DNA from: AV80 sp035536995
GTDB taxonomy: Bacteria; Verrucomicrobiota; Verrucomicrobiia; Chthoniobacterales; UBA10450
Length of the DNA: 64,000 bases
Direction of reading: 5' to 3'
Assembly (NCBI GenBank): GCA_035536995.1
Contig: DATLNB010000032.1
Coordinates: 27,366 to 91,365 of the forward strand
How positions within the stretch are numbered: the first letter of the stretch is position 1; the number at the start of each line of letters is the position of its first letter. Below are positions 33,741 through 42,049 of the stretch, one piece after another. The translations under genes were made by a program, and so were the position numbers. Below the pieces are notes generated by a model. It searched no databases. It saw only the letters and a list, made by a program, of their open reading frames with translations, and was not told the origin of the DNA.

Positions 33741-36596
33741 GTGAGCACCGACCAACATCCGCGCATCCCGAGCTCGACCTACCGGTTGCAATTCAACCGG
33801 CAGTTCACCTTTACCCAGGCCCGGGAGATCGTTCCGTACCTCGACGCGCTCGGGATTAGCGATTGTTACGCGTCCCCCTATTTCCAGGCGCGCGCCGAGA
33901 GCCTGCACGGCTACGACATCACGGATCACAATAAGCTGAACGCGGCGATCGGTTCCCGGGCGGAATACGATGCGTGGATCGCCGATCTCCACGCTCACGG
34001 AATGGGCCAGATCGTGGATTTTGTCCCGAACCACATGGGCGTCGGCGAGCCGCTCAATGTCTGGTGGATGGACGTCCTGGAGAACGGCCCCAGCTCGATC
34101 TACGCACCCTACTTCGACATCAATTGGAAGCCGCTCAAGTCCGACCTCGAAGACAAGGTTCTTCTCCCCATTCTCGGTGATCAATATGGCCGTGTCCTGG
34201 AGCGGGGAGAATTAAGGGTTCGCTTCGAAGCGGGCGCATTTTATCTGCGCTATTACGAGCACGAGTTCCCGATCGCGCCCGGAACCTATCGCCATATCCT
34301 CGAGGTAGCGCTCGAAAAGCTGGCTCCGTTCAAGGACCAGGATTTTTACGCGGAGTTCCAGAGCATCATCACAGCGCTCGAATATCTGCCGCGGCGCACT
34401 GAGACCGATCCCGACCGGATTGCGGAGCGGGCCCGGGAAAAGGAAATCATAAAACGCCGGCTCGAGCGCCGCTGTGACGAGGCCGCGCAGGTCCAGGAGG
34501 CGGTCATCCAGGCAGTGGAACAGATCAACGGCAGGCCAGGGGACGCCCGCAGTTTTGACGCCCTTGATCTACTCTTGAACGACCAGGCTTATCGCCTCTC
34601 CTTTTGGCGCGTTGCCGCGGAAGAGATCAATTACCGCCGGTTCTTCGACGTCAACGATCTGGCTGCGATTCGAATGGAGCTGCCCGAAGTGTTCGATGCG
34701 GCGCATCGTCTCCTCCTCGAGCTGATTGCGGCCGGGGCCGTTACCGGCGTGCGGATCGACCACCCGGACGGCCTCTATTTACCGAAGGAATACTTCGAGA
34801 AACTGCAGGACCGCGCCGCGGCTGCGATTGGCATTCCGTTGCCGAAGGACGGGCGCGCAATTTATCTGCTCGTCGAAAAGATCCTGTCGGCCGATGAGAC
34901 GCTTCGAAAGGATTGGCCGGTCCACGGCACGACGGGTTACGAGTTCGGCAAGCTTTTGGGCAACTTGCTGGTGGATTCTTCGGCGGAACAGTCGATCACC
35001 AAGACCTTTCAGCGATTCATCGGGCACTCGATGCCGTTCGGACATCTGGTCTACGCAAAGAAGCGGCTCGTCATGCGATTGTCCCTGGCCAACGACGTGA
35101 ATGTCCTTGGCGATATGCTCGACCGGCTTTCGGAACAGAACCGCTGGTTTCGTGACTTCACCCTTGAAGCGCTAGCCCGGGCAGTTCGGGAAACAATTGC
35201 GTGCTTCCCGGTCTATCGAACCTACGTCACGCCAGGCCAGCCGGTGAGCGACGAAGATCGCGCCGTCATTGAGCGCGCGGTGGCTACAGCAAAACGCCGT
35301 AACCCGGCCTTGGAAGAATCGGTCTTCAATTTCCTGCGCGATATTTTGCTTCTACGGTTCCCGGAGAACCTCGACGACGAAGCGCGCCGGGAGCACGAGC
35401 ATTTTGTCCTGAAGTTCCAGCAGAGCACCGGTCCAATCATGGCGAAGGGTCTCGAAGACACCGCCTTCTATATTTACAACCGGCTCTCTGCCCTCAACGA
35501 AGTTGGCGGTGAGCCCCAGGAATTCGGGATCAGCGTTGAAGAATTTCATTCCTGTAACGCGGTGCGTCAGCGCGATTGGCCGGCCACTTTGCTCGCGACT
35601 TCGACCCACGATACGAAGCGCAGCGAAGATGTCCGGGCCCGGATCCTGGCCATCTCGGAATTGCCACAACTGTGGCGGAGCAGCCTGCAACGCTGGCGGG
35701 TGGCCAACCGGCGATTGAAACGCAATCTGGACGACGATTTGGCTCCGGATGGGAACGAGGAGTACCTCTTTTACCAGGCCCTGCTCGGAACGTGGCCGGT
35801 CGATGAGAGTGGCCGGCCAGTCCCGGCAGCCTCGCCCGAATACATTCAGCGGATCCAGGCCTACATGGCCAAGGCCCTGAAGGAAGCAAAGATGAATACG
35901 AGCTGGATCCAGCCTAACGAGCAGTGGGATTCCGCGATGAGCGAGTTCGTTGCCCGCGTCCTCGAAGATTCGCCGAAGAACAAGTTTCTCCCGACCTTTC
36001 TCCCGTTCGCGGAACAGATCGCGCGGCTGGGGGCGATCAACTCGCTCGCCCAAACCGCGATCAAGCTTACGGCGCCCGGCGTGCCGGATATTTATCAGGG
36101 CAACGAGACATGGGACTTTAGCCTGGTCGATCCGGACAATCGCCGCCCGGTCGATTACAAGCGGCGGCGCGACATGCTTGAGTCGCTGGAGGGGTGCGCC
36201 CCCGAAACTCTGCTCGGCCAGTGGCCGGACGGCCGCATTAAATTATTCCTGACCCAGCGACTCCTCCGGTTCCGGCGCGATCATGCCGAGTTGTTCCGAT
36301 ACGGAAACTATCAATCATTAACGATGAGCGGCACGTTCGCGGAATCGTGCGTTGGATTTGTTCGCGAACACCAAGGGGACTGGATCGCCCTCCTGGTTCC
36401 GCGACTCTCGTCCCGGGTCGGTTACCCGCCGGTCGGAGACGCATGGGGGGAGACGGTCTTCGAGCTGCCGGAAAATCTTGCCCGGGATAATGCGGTTGAG
36501 CTTTTTACCGGCCGCGCGCTTCCTGCAGGCACTGCGTTAAGGTTAGGTGACGCATTCAGCGTCCTGCCGTTCGCGGCTTTTTCTAACGCGCTGTAG
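33741..36596 (+). CDS. treY: Maltooligosyltrehalose synthase
   Basis: A 951-residue GH13-family enzyme that converts the reducing end of maltodextrins into a trehalosyl unit, the first step of the TreY/TreZ trehalose route. The sequence shows STYRLQFNRQFTFTQAREIVPYL, GSRAEYDAWIADLHAHGMGQIVDFVPNHMGV, TGVRIDHPDGLYLPKEYFE with the catalytic Asp region, VQQSTGPIMAKGLEDTAFYIYNRL, TSTHDTKRSEDVRARI and PGVPDIYQGNE...DPDNRRPVDY. It is a typical length. The start is GTG. TreZ and a debranching enzyme, usually its neighbours, are absent from the window. Its stop TAG lies in the CTGTAGC arm of a REP-like repeat. Confidence 0.95.
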   Translation: MSTDQHPRIPSSTYRLQFNRQFTFTQAREIVPYLDALGISDCYASPYFQARAESLHGYDITDHNKLNAAIGSRAEYDAWIADLHAHGMGQIVDFVPNHMGVGEPLNVWWMDVLENGPSSIYAPYFDINWKPLKSDLEDKVLLPILGDQYGRVLERGELRVRFEAGAFYLRYYEHEFPIAPGTYRHILEVALEKLAPFKDQDFYAEFQSIITALEYLPRRTETDPDRIAERAREKEIIKRRLERRCDEAAQVQEAVIQAVEQINGRPGDARSFDALDLLLNDQAYRLSFWRVAAEEINYRRFFDVNDLAAIRMELPEVFDAAHRLLLELIAAGAVTGVRIDHPDGLYLPKEYFEKLQDRAAAAIGIPLPKDGRAIYLLVEKILSADETLRKDWPVHGTTGYEFGKLLGNLLVDSSAEQSITKTFQRFIGHSMPFGHLVYAKKRLVMRLSLANDVNVLGDMLDRLSEQNRWFRDFTLEALARAVRETIACFPVYRTYVTPGQPVSDEDRAVIERAVATAKRRNPALEESVFNFLRDILLLRFPENLDDEARREHEHFVLKFQQSTGPIMAKGLEDTAFYIYNRLSALNEVGGEPQEFGISVEEFHSCNAVRQRDWPATLLATSTHDTKRSEDVRARILAISELPQLWRSSLQRWRVANRRLKRNLDDDLAPDGNEEYLFYQALLGTWPVDESGRPVPAASPEYIQRIQAYMAKALKEAKMNTSWIQPNEQWDSAMSEFVARVLEDSPKNKFLPTFLPFAEQIARLGAINSLAQTAIKLTAPGVPDIYQGNETWDFSLVDPDNRRPVDYKRRRDMLESLEGCAPETLLGQWPDGRIKLFLTQRLLRFRRDHAELFRYGNYQSLTMSGTFAESCVGFVREHQGDWIALLVPRLSSRVGYPPVGDAWGETVFELPENLARDNAVELFTGRALPAGTALRLGDAFSVLPFAAFSNAL

Positions 36597-36670
36597 CGGC
36601 GGTCTATGACCGCCGACCGGAACGAAGAGTGACTAAGTTAGGACCTCGGCGGTCATAGACCGCCGCTACA
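36592..36670. repeat. Convergent pair of GTAG-head REP-like hairpins (25-base perfect inverted repeat)
   Basis: A perfect 25-base inverted repeat: 36592-36616 begins TGTAGCGGCGGTCTATGACC and 36646-36670 is its complement. Each arm is itself a hairpin, GGCGGTC-TAT-GACCGCC, with a GTAG head. The TAG codons in the two arms are the stop codons of treY (36594-36596) and of the protease-like gene (36666-36668, minus strand). It is very probably a bidirectional terminator. The centre is unrelated to the arms. Confidence 0.75.
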
Positions 36671-37448
36671 GAAGCGACAGCCGGTTCACGAAATTCTCGA
36701 CGTTATTTCCCAGCTCGCGTCCAAACGCGGCGAAGGAAATTTCCGGAGAGGCCAGGATAAGCATGACGCTGAGGAGGATGAGGTTCATCAGATAGATCAC
36801 GACCAGGGAGAAGAACGTGCCGTGATCGGTCAGGTCTGTCTGTTTCTTCGGGATCATCCAGCAGGTAAACGTAAAGTGGAACGTCCAGGTCGCTCCGATC
36901 AGCGCGTAAAGGAGCCGGCCGTAGGGCTGGACCGTGAAAAAGAGCCCGAGAATTCCGTAGGCCGCGATGACAAGCAGGCTGTAGAGCGGGAAAAAATAGG
37001 GGGTGAGCGCGATCCAGAAATTGTTTCGATCGGTCACGATATGCCCGCCTTCGCGGCCCACCTTAAACCGGCTGACCCGGCCGCCCATCAGCCAGACCCA
37101 CAGGGCGTGTGTCAATTCGTGGCCGAAAACATAGAGCAGCATTGGCCGCGGCAGTCCGAAGAAGGCGATCAGCCAGAGGACCGCGCCTAACGAGAAAAAC
37201 CAAAATTCTTCACCGGCCCAAAGTTGCTGGCTAACCGCGGCTCGGGTAAAAACCGTGAAGAAGGTTTGAGTGAGGATTGCGCAGAGCGGCAGAAGAAACA
37301 GCGCGATAACGAACTTGAGCCAACGCGTCGGAACTAGCCATCCGACCGGGGGAGGCGCCCGGCGAAGGGCAGGCACTGACACTTTCGCGCGACCGTTGCG
37401 GCGGTGTCCGTGATGAAGGGTGGATTTGCGTTTCTTCTTCGCCGCCAA
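36666..37448 (-). CDS. M50-like membrane zinc metalloprotease
   Basis: A 260-residue membrane protein. The zinc-binding HExxH motif HELTH is at about 110-114 (LYVFGHELTHALWVWLMGG), inside a hydrophobic segment as in site-2 proteases. Further downstream it shows the GGHIVTDRNNFWIALTPYFFPLYSLLVIAAYG stretch. About five membrane segments are visible after a basic cytoplasmic N-terminus (about residues 1-35). It resembles short M50-type peptidases. No substrate or regulatory partner such as an anti-sigma factor is nearby. It is convergent with treY, and its stop is in the REP-like repeat. Confidence 0.7.
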   Translation of the reverse strand: MAAKKKRKSTLHHGHRRNGRAKVSVPALRRAPPPVGWLVPTRWLKFVIALFLLPLCAILTQTFFTVFTRAAVSQQLWAGEEFWFFSLGAVLWLIAFFGLPRPMLLYVFGHELTHALWVWLMGGRVSRFKVGREGGHIVTDRNNFWIALTPYFFPLYSLLVIAAYGILGLFFTVQPYGRLLYALIGATWTFHFTFTCWMIPKKQTDLTDHGTFFSLVVIYLMNLILLSVMLILASPEISFAAFGRELGNNVENFVNRLSLL

Positions 37449-37477
37449 GTTACCGGCAGATTACGCAGATCGGGAGC

Positions 37478-37549
37478 GGGGGAAATGGAGTAATGGAGTG
37501 ATCCGGCGACGCAGAACCCTCACTTCAACACTCCACTACTCCATTCCCC
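37478..37549. repeat. Self-complementary spacer of GGAGTAATGGAG words
   Basis: The left arm 37478-37500 (ending GGAGTAATGGAGTG) is complementary to the right arm 37529-37549 (CACTCCACTACTCCATTCCC...) with one mismatch and one extra base. It lies between the EF-P gene and the protease gene and abuts the EF-P stop codon, so it is a plausible terminator. Confidence 0.65.
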
Positions 37550-38107
37550 TCACGCGCGCCCCATGTAAGCGCCGGTGCGCGTATCGATCTTAATCGTCTC
37601 GCCTTCCTGGATGAAGAGCGGAACGTTCACCGTCTTCCCCGTCTCCAGTACGGCGGGTTTGGTGACGTTCGACGCGGTATCGCCGCGAAGGCCTTCCGGC
37701 GCTTCCACGACCTTGAGTTGGACCGATGACGGCAACTCCACCTGGACGGCCTTCCCTTCGGCGTAGAGGACCTGGACCGGCAGATTCTCGACCAGATAAT
37801 CTTTCGCTTCGCCCAGCAGGTTGTCCAGCAGGGTGACGGTATCGTAGCTCTCCGGGTCCATGAAATGGTACCCGTTGTTGTCCTTGTAGCTGAACTCCAA
37901 GGTCATCCGATTGATGTCCACGAGCTCGATTTTGTCGGTCGATCCGAAGCGCACATCGGCGCTCTTCCCGGTGTTGATGTAACGAATGATCGCCTGGACG
38001 AAAGCGCGCAAGTTGCCGGGCGTGCGGTGCTGGACGTCGAGGACGATGGCAGTATTGCCATTGTATTTAATCGCCTGTCCTTTACGGAGATCGTTCGCGG
38101 CTGCCAT
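37550..38107 (-). CDS. efp: Elongation factor P
   Basis: A 185-residue translation factor that rescues ribosomes stalled at polyproline. It has all three domains in the usual length; C-terminal signatures are KVVEAPEGLRGDTASNVTKPAVLETGKTVNVPLFIQEGETIKIDTRTGAYMGRA. I chose ATG 38107 (MAAANDLRKGQAIK), which aligns with EF-P starts. The functional loop reads RTPGNLRAF: the tip residue that is Lys34 in E. coli EF-P is Asn here (residue 32). So the lysine modification by EpmA or the rhamnosylation of arginine cannot apply at this position. Confidence 0.95.
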   Translation of the reverse strand: MAAANDLRKGQAIKYNGNTAIVLDVQHRTPGNLRAFVQAIIRYINTGKSADVRFGSTDKIELVDINRMTLEFSYKDNNGYHFMDPESYDTVTLLDNLLGEAKDYLVENLPVQVLYAEGKAVQVELPSSVQLKVVEAPEGLRGDTASNVTKPAVLETGKTVNVPLFIQEGETIKIDTRTGAYMGRA

Positions 38108-38115
38108 TGGAAAAA

Positions 38116-38197
38116 TTGAGAGGTTGAGGAGTTGAGTGGTGGAAAGGAGAGGACGATTACGCGTAAAGCTCAACTTCTCAACCCCTCAACTCTCAAC
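38116..38197. repeat. Self-complementary spacer of TTGAG words
   Basis: The left part (38116-38136) has TTGAGAGGTTGAGGAGTTGA; the right part (38169-38197) repeats the complement CTCAAC four times. The best 21-base alignment has two mismatches. It fills the gap between the EF-P start and the end of the isomerase gene upstream of it. Confidence 0.6.
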
Positions 38198-38202
38198 GCC
38201 GC

Positions 38203-39174
38203 TTAAAGCAGCTTCAGCTTGGTCAGGTCCTGCGAGTCGACGATCCCGACCGGCGCCTGGTGATCGTCCACCACGACCAGGTCGTCGATGCGATGGCGCT
38301 CGAGGAGGTTCAGGACTTCCACGGCAAGTTTATCCTGGTGCACCGTGACCGGGTTCAACGTCATGAGATCGCCGACAAGGCGGTCCGCGATGGCGGTATC
38401 GGATTGAAAATGCCGAACGAAATCGCCCTGGGTGAAAATGCCGAGAAGCTGGCCTTCTTCATCGGCGACGACGGCGGCGCCACCGCGTACTTCGGTCATT
38501 GTCTTGAGAACGGAGCGGATCGGCGCGTCCGGGGTGACCAGGGCGAGGGCATGGCGCGGCCGCATAATCTGGTGAACGCGAAGCAGCAGACTGCGGCCGA
38601 TCATCCCCGCGGGATGGAACCGGGCGAAATCTTCTTTTTGAAAACCGCGAGCCTCGAGAAGAACCATGGCGAGAGCGTCGCCGAGGGCGAGCATAACAGT
38701 CGTGCTCGACGTGGGCGCCAGGTTCAACGGACATGCTTCCTGCTCGATGTTGACGTCGAGCACGACGTCGGCGTTTTGAGCGAGGCTGGAGTTCATGTCA
38801 CCGCAAACGGCGACGATTTGAACCTGGAACCGCGACATTGCGGGCAGAACCCGGAGGAGCTCTTCGGTTTCTCCGCTCGCGCTAAAGGCGAGGATCACGT
38901 CGCCATCCGCGACCATTCCGAGGTCGCCGTGCAAGGCGTCCAGCGAATCCAGGACGACCGAAGGCGAACCGGTGCTGGTGAGGGTGGAGGCGATCTTGCG
39001 CCCGATGTGGCCGGATTTTCCGACGCCGAGAACGACGACCTTGCCGCGCGCTTCGACGCAATCCTTGATCAGGGTAACAGCGCGGGAAAAATTTGCGTCC
39101 AGCCGATCGCGCAAGCGCCGGAGCTCCAGGATCTCGATGTCGAGAACGCGGCGCGCTTTATCGAGGTAATCCAT
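38203..39174 (-). CDS. KpsF/GutQ (KdsD-like) arabinose-5-phosphate isomerase
   Basis: A 323-residue sugar-phosphate isomerase that makes arabinose 5-phosphate for KDO in lipopolysaccharide. The N-terminal SIS domain shows GKVVVLGVGKSGHIGRKIASTLTSTGSPSVVLDSLDALHGDLGMV, ILAFSASGETEELL and NLAPTSSTTVMLALGDALA. Two CBS domains follow (IMRPRHALALVTPDAPIRSVLKTM... and DLMTLNPVTVHQDKLAVEVLNLLERHRIDDLVVVDDHQAPVGIVDSQDLTKL). I chose ATG 39174 (MDYLDKARRV); the frame stays open upstream to 39714 without homology. It lies 95 bases upstream of EF-P on the same strand. Confidence 0.9.
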   Translation of the reverse strand: MDYLDKARRVLDIEILELRRLRDRLDANFSRAVTLIKDCVEARGKVVVLGVGKSGHIGRKIASTLTSTGSPSVVLDSLDALHGDLGMVADGDVILAFSASGETEELLRVLPAMSRFQVQIVAVCGDMNSSLAQNADVVLDVNIEQEACPLNLAPTSSTTVMLALGDALAMVLLEARGFQKEDFARFHPAGMIGRSLLLRVHQIMRPRHALALVTPDAPIRSVLKTMTEVRGGAAVVADEEGQLLGIFTQGDFVRHFQSDTAIADRLVGDLMTLNPVTVHQDKLAVEVLNLLERHRIDDLVVVDDHQAPVGIVDSQDLTKLKLL

Positions 39175-39324
39175 CGTGGACTGATTCTGCGCCGGGCCTA
39201 CCGGGCGGGCAAGAATTGATCGAACGGGGCGCCACCCTGCGCTGGCGTCGGCGTCCGGATGACAATTACTTGCATTCCAGGGCGCGACCTGATTGAACTG
39301 GCGCTCCATCGCCTGCCTTAACCT

Positions 39325-39654
39325 ATGAAAACCTGCCTGATCGCCCTTTGCCTTTTCGTCATCGCTACTTCTTCCCTCTTTGCCGAAACCTATCGGGCGC
39401 CGGTCAACCGGCAGCGCCAGAAGCAACAACCGGAACGACAAGCGCCGCCGATGAGTCGCGGTGACGTGGACGGGGTGATTCCCCGTGGAATTCGCGGCGG
39501 CAATTTCCTGCAGATGTTCAACCCGAAAGCCCCGGCCCGGTATGGCACGTCCCAGGAGGCGATCTCTTACGACCCTTCCCCAATGCACGCCAACACCCGT
39601 CACAATGAGACGGGCAAGTGGAGGGGCATCAAGTTGTTCGTGTTTCGATTTTGA
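39325..39654 (+). CDS. Small secreted protein of unknown function
   Basis: A 109-residue open frame with a convincing signal peptide (MKTCLIALCLFVIATSSLFAETY). The mature part is rich in Arg, Gln and Pro (NRQRQKQQPERQAPPM) and ends in KWRGIKLFVFRF, an aromatic and basic C-terminus that might be membrane-directed. No recognised family. It stands alone between the divergent isomerase gene and a glycosyltransferase gene 44 bases downstream on the same strand. No clear ribosome-binding site is seen, so it is likely but not certain to be real. Confidence 0.55.
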   Translation: MKTCLIALCLFVIATSSLFAETYRAPVNRQRQKQQPERQAPPMSRGDVDGVIPRGIRGGNFLQMFNPKAPARYGTSQEAISYDPSPMHANTRHNETGKWRGIKLFVFRF

Positions 39655-39698
39655 GGCGGTGATCGAGTCTCGCGTCTGCGAGACCGATCGATCATAGA

Positions 39699-40919
39699 AT
39701 GCCGGCAGAATCACATCTGACGGAGACGGTGGGCCAGAGCGTTCCGTCCGATCTGCCGGTGGTGGCCTGTTATTGCGCGACGTTTCTCAAGCCGGAGATG
39801 CTTCACATCTACCGGCAAATCACGTCGCTCCGCCGGGTAGAGCCATTCGTGATCACCCAGAAACGGGAGGAAGCGTCCCGTTATCCATTCGAAAACCTGG
39901 CCATAGTCGGTAAACCGCGGACCCACTTTTTGCGGCGGTTTTGGTTCAAAAAAGTCCGCAGCGCGCCCTGGCAAATATCGCAGGCCGAAGTGGAACAACT
40001 CACCGGCATTCTGGCCAAAGTGAACGCGCGGCTAATCCATATTTACTTCGGTCATATCGCGGTCCATCTTCTGCCCTTGATCCGGACCTGGGAACACCCG
40101 GCGGTGGTTTCGTTCCATGGGGCCGATGTCATGGTGGACCTCGACAGACCCGGCTTCCGCAGGGCGACCCAGGAAATGCTCGACGCGGTTCGGCTCGTCC
40201 TCGTTCGATCGGAGTCGTTAGGCCGCGCCCTTATCAACATCGGTTGTGAGGCGGGCAAGATCCGGATCCAGCGCACTGGAATTCCGGTGTCCGAAATTCC
40301 TTATCAGCCGCGAGCCTGGCCGGACGGCGGCGCATGGAAATTTGTCCAGGCTTGCCGGTTGATCGAAAAGAAAGGGCTCCGGGTGAGCCTCCGAGCTTTC
40401 AGCCAGTTCGCGAGGCAGTATCCGGCGGCGACGTTCACCATCGCGGGCGAAGGGCCTCTGCGGGCGGAGTTGGGCAGCCTCGCCGCAGAGCTCGGAATCG
40501 CGGACAGGGTTTTCTTCCCCGGGTTCATCTCGCAAACGCAGCTGCGCGAATTGTTTTATCAATCTCACATTTTTCTTCACCCGAGCGAGGTCGGCGGCGA
40601 TGGAAACCAGGAGGGCGTGCCGAACTCGATGCTGGAGGCCATGGCCAGCGGCTTGCCGGTGTTCGCTACGGAGCACGGTGGAATTCCCGAGGCGATCGAG
40701 AACGGAAAGAGCGGAGTCCTTGTCCCGGAGCGTAACGATCGCGCGCTCGCGCAGGCCCTCCTCGAACGGCTGACCAACCCCGAAGGGCTGGCTGCGATCG
40801 CGGCTGCCGGGGCGGAAGCGGTCCGCGAAAAATTTCAGCAGAACGCGCAAACGAAGACGCTGGAAGATTACTACTTGGAAGCGATGGCGGCGCGGCGGCC
40901 GGGCACGAGTTTTAGATGA
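39699..40919 (+). CDS. GT4-family glycosyltransferase
   Basis: A 406-residue GT-B fold glycosyltransferase, close to colanic-acid-type (WcaL-like) family-4 enzymes. The N-terminal acceptor domain is about 1-210 (IHIYFGHIAVHLLPLIRTWEHPAVVSFHGADVM). The donor domain shows KFVQACRLIEKKGLRVSLRAFSQF, FTIAGEGPLRAELGSLAAELGIADRVFFPGF, and the E-x7-E-type EGVPNSMLEAMASGLPVFATEHGGIPEAIENGKSGVLV. It adds a sugar to an envelope polysaccharide or lipid. The following gap (40920-41010) separates it from the convergent glycosyltransferase-like gene and shows no clear feature. Confidence 0.9.
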   Translation: MPAESHLTETVGQSVPSDLPVVACYCATFLKPEMLHIYRQITSLRRVEPFVITQKREEASRYPFENLAIVGKPRTHFLRRFWFKKVRSAPWQISQAEVEQLTGILAKVNARLIHIYFGHIAVHLLPLIRTWEHPAVVSFHGADVMVDLDRPGFRRATQEMLDAVRLVLVRSESLGRALINIGCEAGKIRIQRTGIPVSEIPYQPRAWPDGGAWKFVQACRLIEKKGLRVSLRAFSQFARQYPAATFTIAGEGPLRAELGSLAAELGIADRVFFPGFISQTQLRELFYQSHIFLHPSEVGGDGNQEGVPNSMLEAMASGLPVFATEHGGIPEAIENGKSGVLVPERNDRALAQALLERLTNPEGLAAIAAAGAEAVREKFQQNAQTKTLEDYYLEAMAARRPGTSFR

Positions 40920-41010
40920 GGAGGCGATATGTGTGGCGGCCGCGCTTTTTGCCTCACTTACCCAGCGGCCGTCGTTGTTGCTTCCCTGGCTCCGGGCACT
41001 GCGCCTTGGT

Positions 41011-42039
41011 TTAATCCGATTGTCCGAAAAACTTTCCCAGTTGTTCCGCCACGATTTTGAAAGCCAGACGCGGGGCCGCGATGCTCTCCATGGCGGTCAC
41101 GCTTTGCCGGTAGGAATCGACTCCGGTCAGCAGACCCAACGCAGCCTTTTCAATTTCCTCGAGCGAACGGGCGAAGCCGCTGGTTTCCGGGAACGCAAGC
41201 CGATCGATCGCCCCCGTCCCGCCAACGCAGGGGACCCGACAGAGCAGGGCGTCGCCCGCCACCTGTCCGGGCACGAAACTGGTGTCGAGCTGGAGCACGA
41301 TTTTGTGTCGCGCCATTTCCCGGAGGTAATCCGGGTAATTAAGTTTCCTGGTTAGGACCCGCAGCTTATTCACCGGAAATCCGAGCTCAGCCAGGAGTCG
41401 CGCGCCTCTGCGCCCGTCGTAATCGAAAACCGTAACCGGCTCGCCGGTGGTTTCGCTAAGGCGTCGCGCCAGGATCAGCGCCGCAAGATGGTTCCGCGAT
41501 GGCACGGCCCATTCGCGCGTGCCGATGAAAATGCCGGCGCGTTGTTCGATGGGTCGGGAAAAATTCCAGCGCGGATCATCCACCGGGTACGGAGTGGGAA
41601 TGAAAGCCGCGCCGCCTCCGCCTCGGAGGGAGCGATATAAATCGGCTGCTTCCGGCGTCGGGGCGAGACAACCGTCGGCCTTTTTCACAATCCGAATGAA
41701 GCGGGCGAGGCGCGTGGAATGGTGAAGCTGCTCCGCGATTTGGTGCAGCCCGGTTTCCTTCAACGAGACCGCGACGAAACGGCCGCCCTGTTGCAACGTC
41801 GCCAGGGCGCGCTCGGAAGCAGCGAAGTCGCCGCGGAGCAAAACCAAAACCGGCGTGCCCTGAGCCAGCGCCTCCTTTGTTTCGCGCTGGAAACTCCCGC
41901 GCGTGCAGGCCGCGTAGGCGTGGAAATTAGTTGGCGGATGCGGCAGCGCGCTTTCGCCCGCGCCATCGGGAAAATCCTGCGCCACATCCCGTCCACTGGG
42001 ATTGAGCACTGTCAGGCGAAACGGTGAAGCCGCGGCCAT
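41011..42039 (-). CDS. Glycosyltransferase-like protein (GT-B C-terminal domain)
   Basis: A 342-residue soluble protein. The C-terminal half resembles the donor domain of GT-B glycosyltransferases: IFIGTREWAVPSRNHLAALILARRLSETTGEPVTVFDYDGRRGARLLAELG...VLTRKLNYPDYLREMARHKIVLQLDTSFVPGQVAGDALLCRVPCVGGTGAIDRLAFPE. The N-terminal half is less clear. I chose ATG 42039 (MAAASPFRL), which begins right after the PBP1A stop; longer starts would overlap that gene. It is likely co-transcribed with PBP1A, which suggests an envelope role. No donor or acceptor can be named. Confidence 0.65.
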   Translation of the reverse strand: MAAASPFRLTVLNPSGRDVAQDFPDGAGESALPHPPTNFHAYAACTRGSFQRETKEALAQGTPVLVLLRGDFAASERALATLQQGGRFVAVSLKETGLHQIAEQLHHSTRLARFIRIVKKADGCLAPTPEAADLYRSLRGGGGAAFIPTPYPVDDPRWNFSRPIEQRAGIFIGTREWAVPSRNHLAALILARRLSETTGEPVTVFDYDGRRGARLLAELGFPVNKLRVLTRKLNYPDYLREMARHKIVLQLDTSFVPGQVAGDALLCRVPCVGGTGAIDRLAFPETSGFARSLEEIEKAALGLLTGVDSYRQSVTAMESIAAPRLAFKIVAEQLGKFFGQSD

Positions 42040-42049
42040 TCGCTCGTTT

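Noticed and set aside
39175..39714. N-terminal extension of the KdsD-like gene
   Set aside because: It has no isomerase homology, and it would overlap the small secreted gene at 39325 on the other strand.
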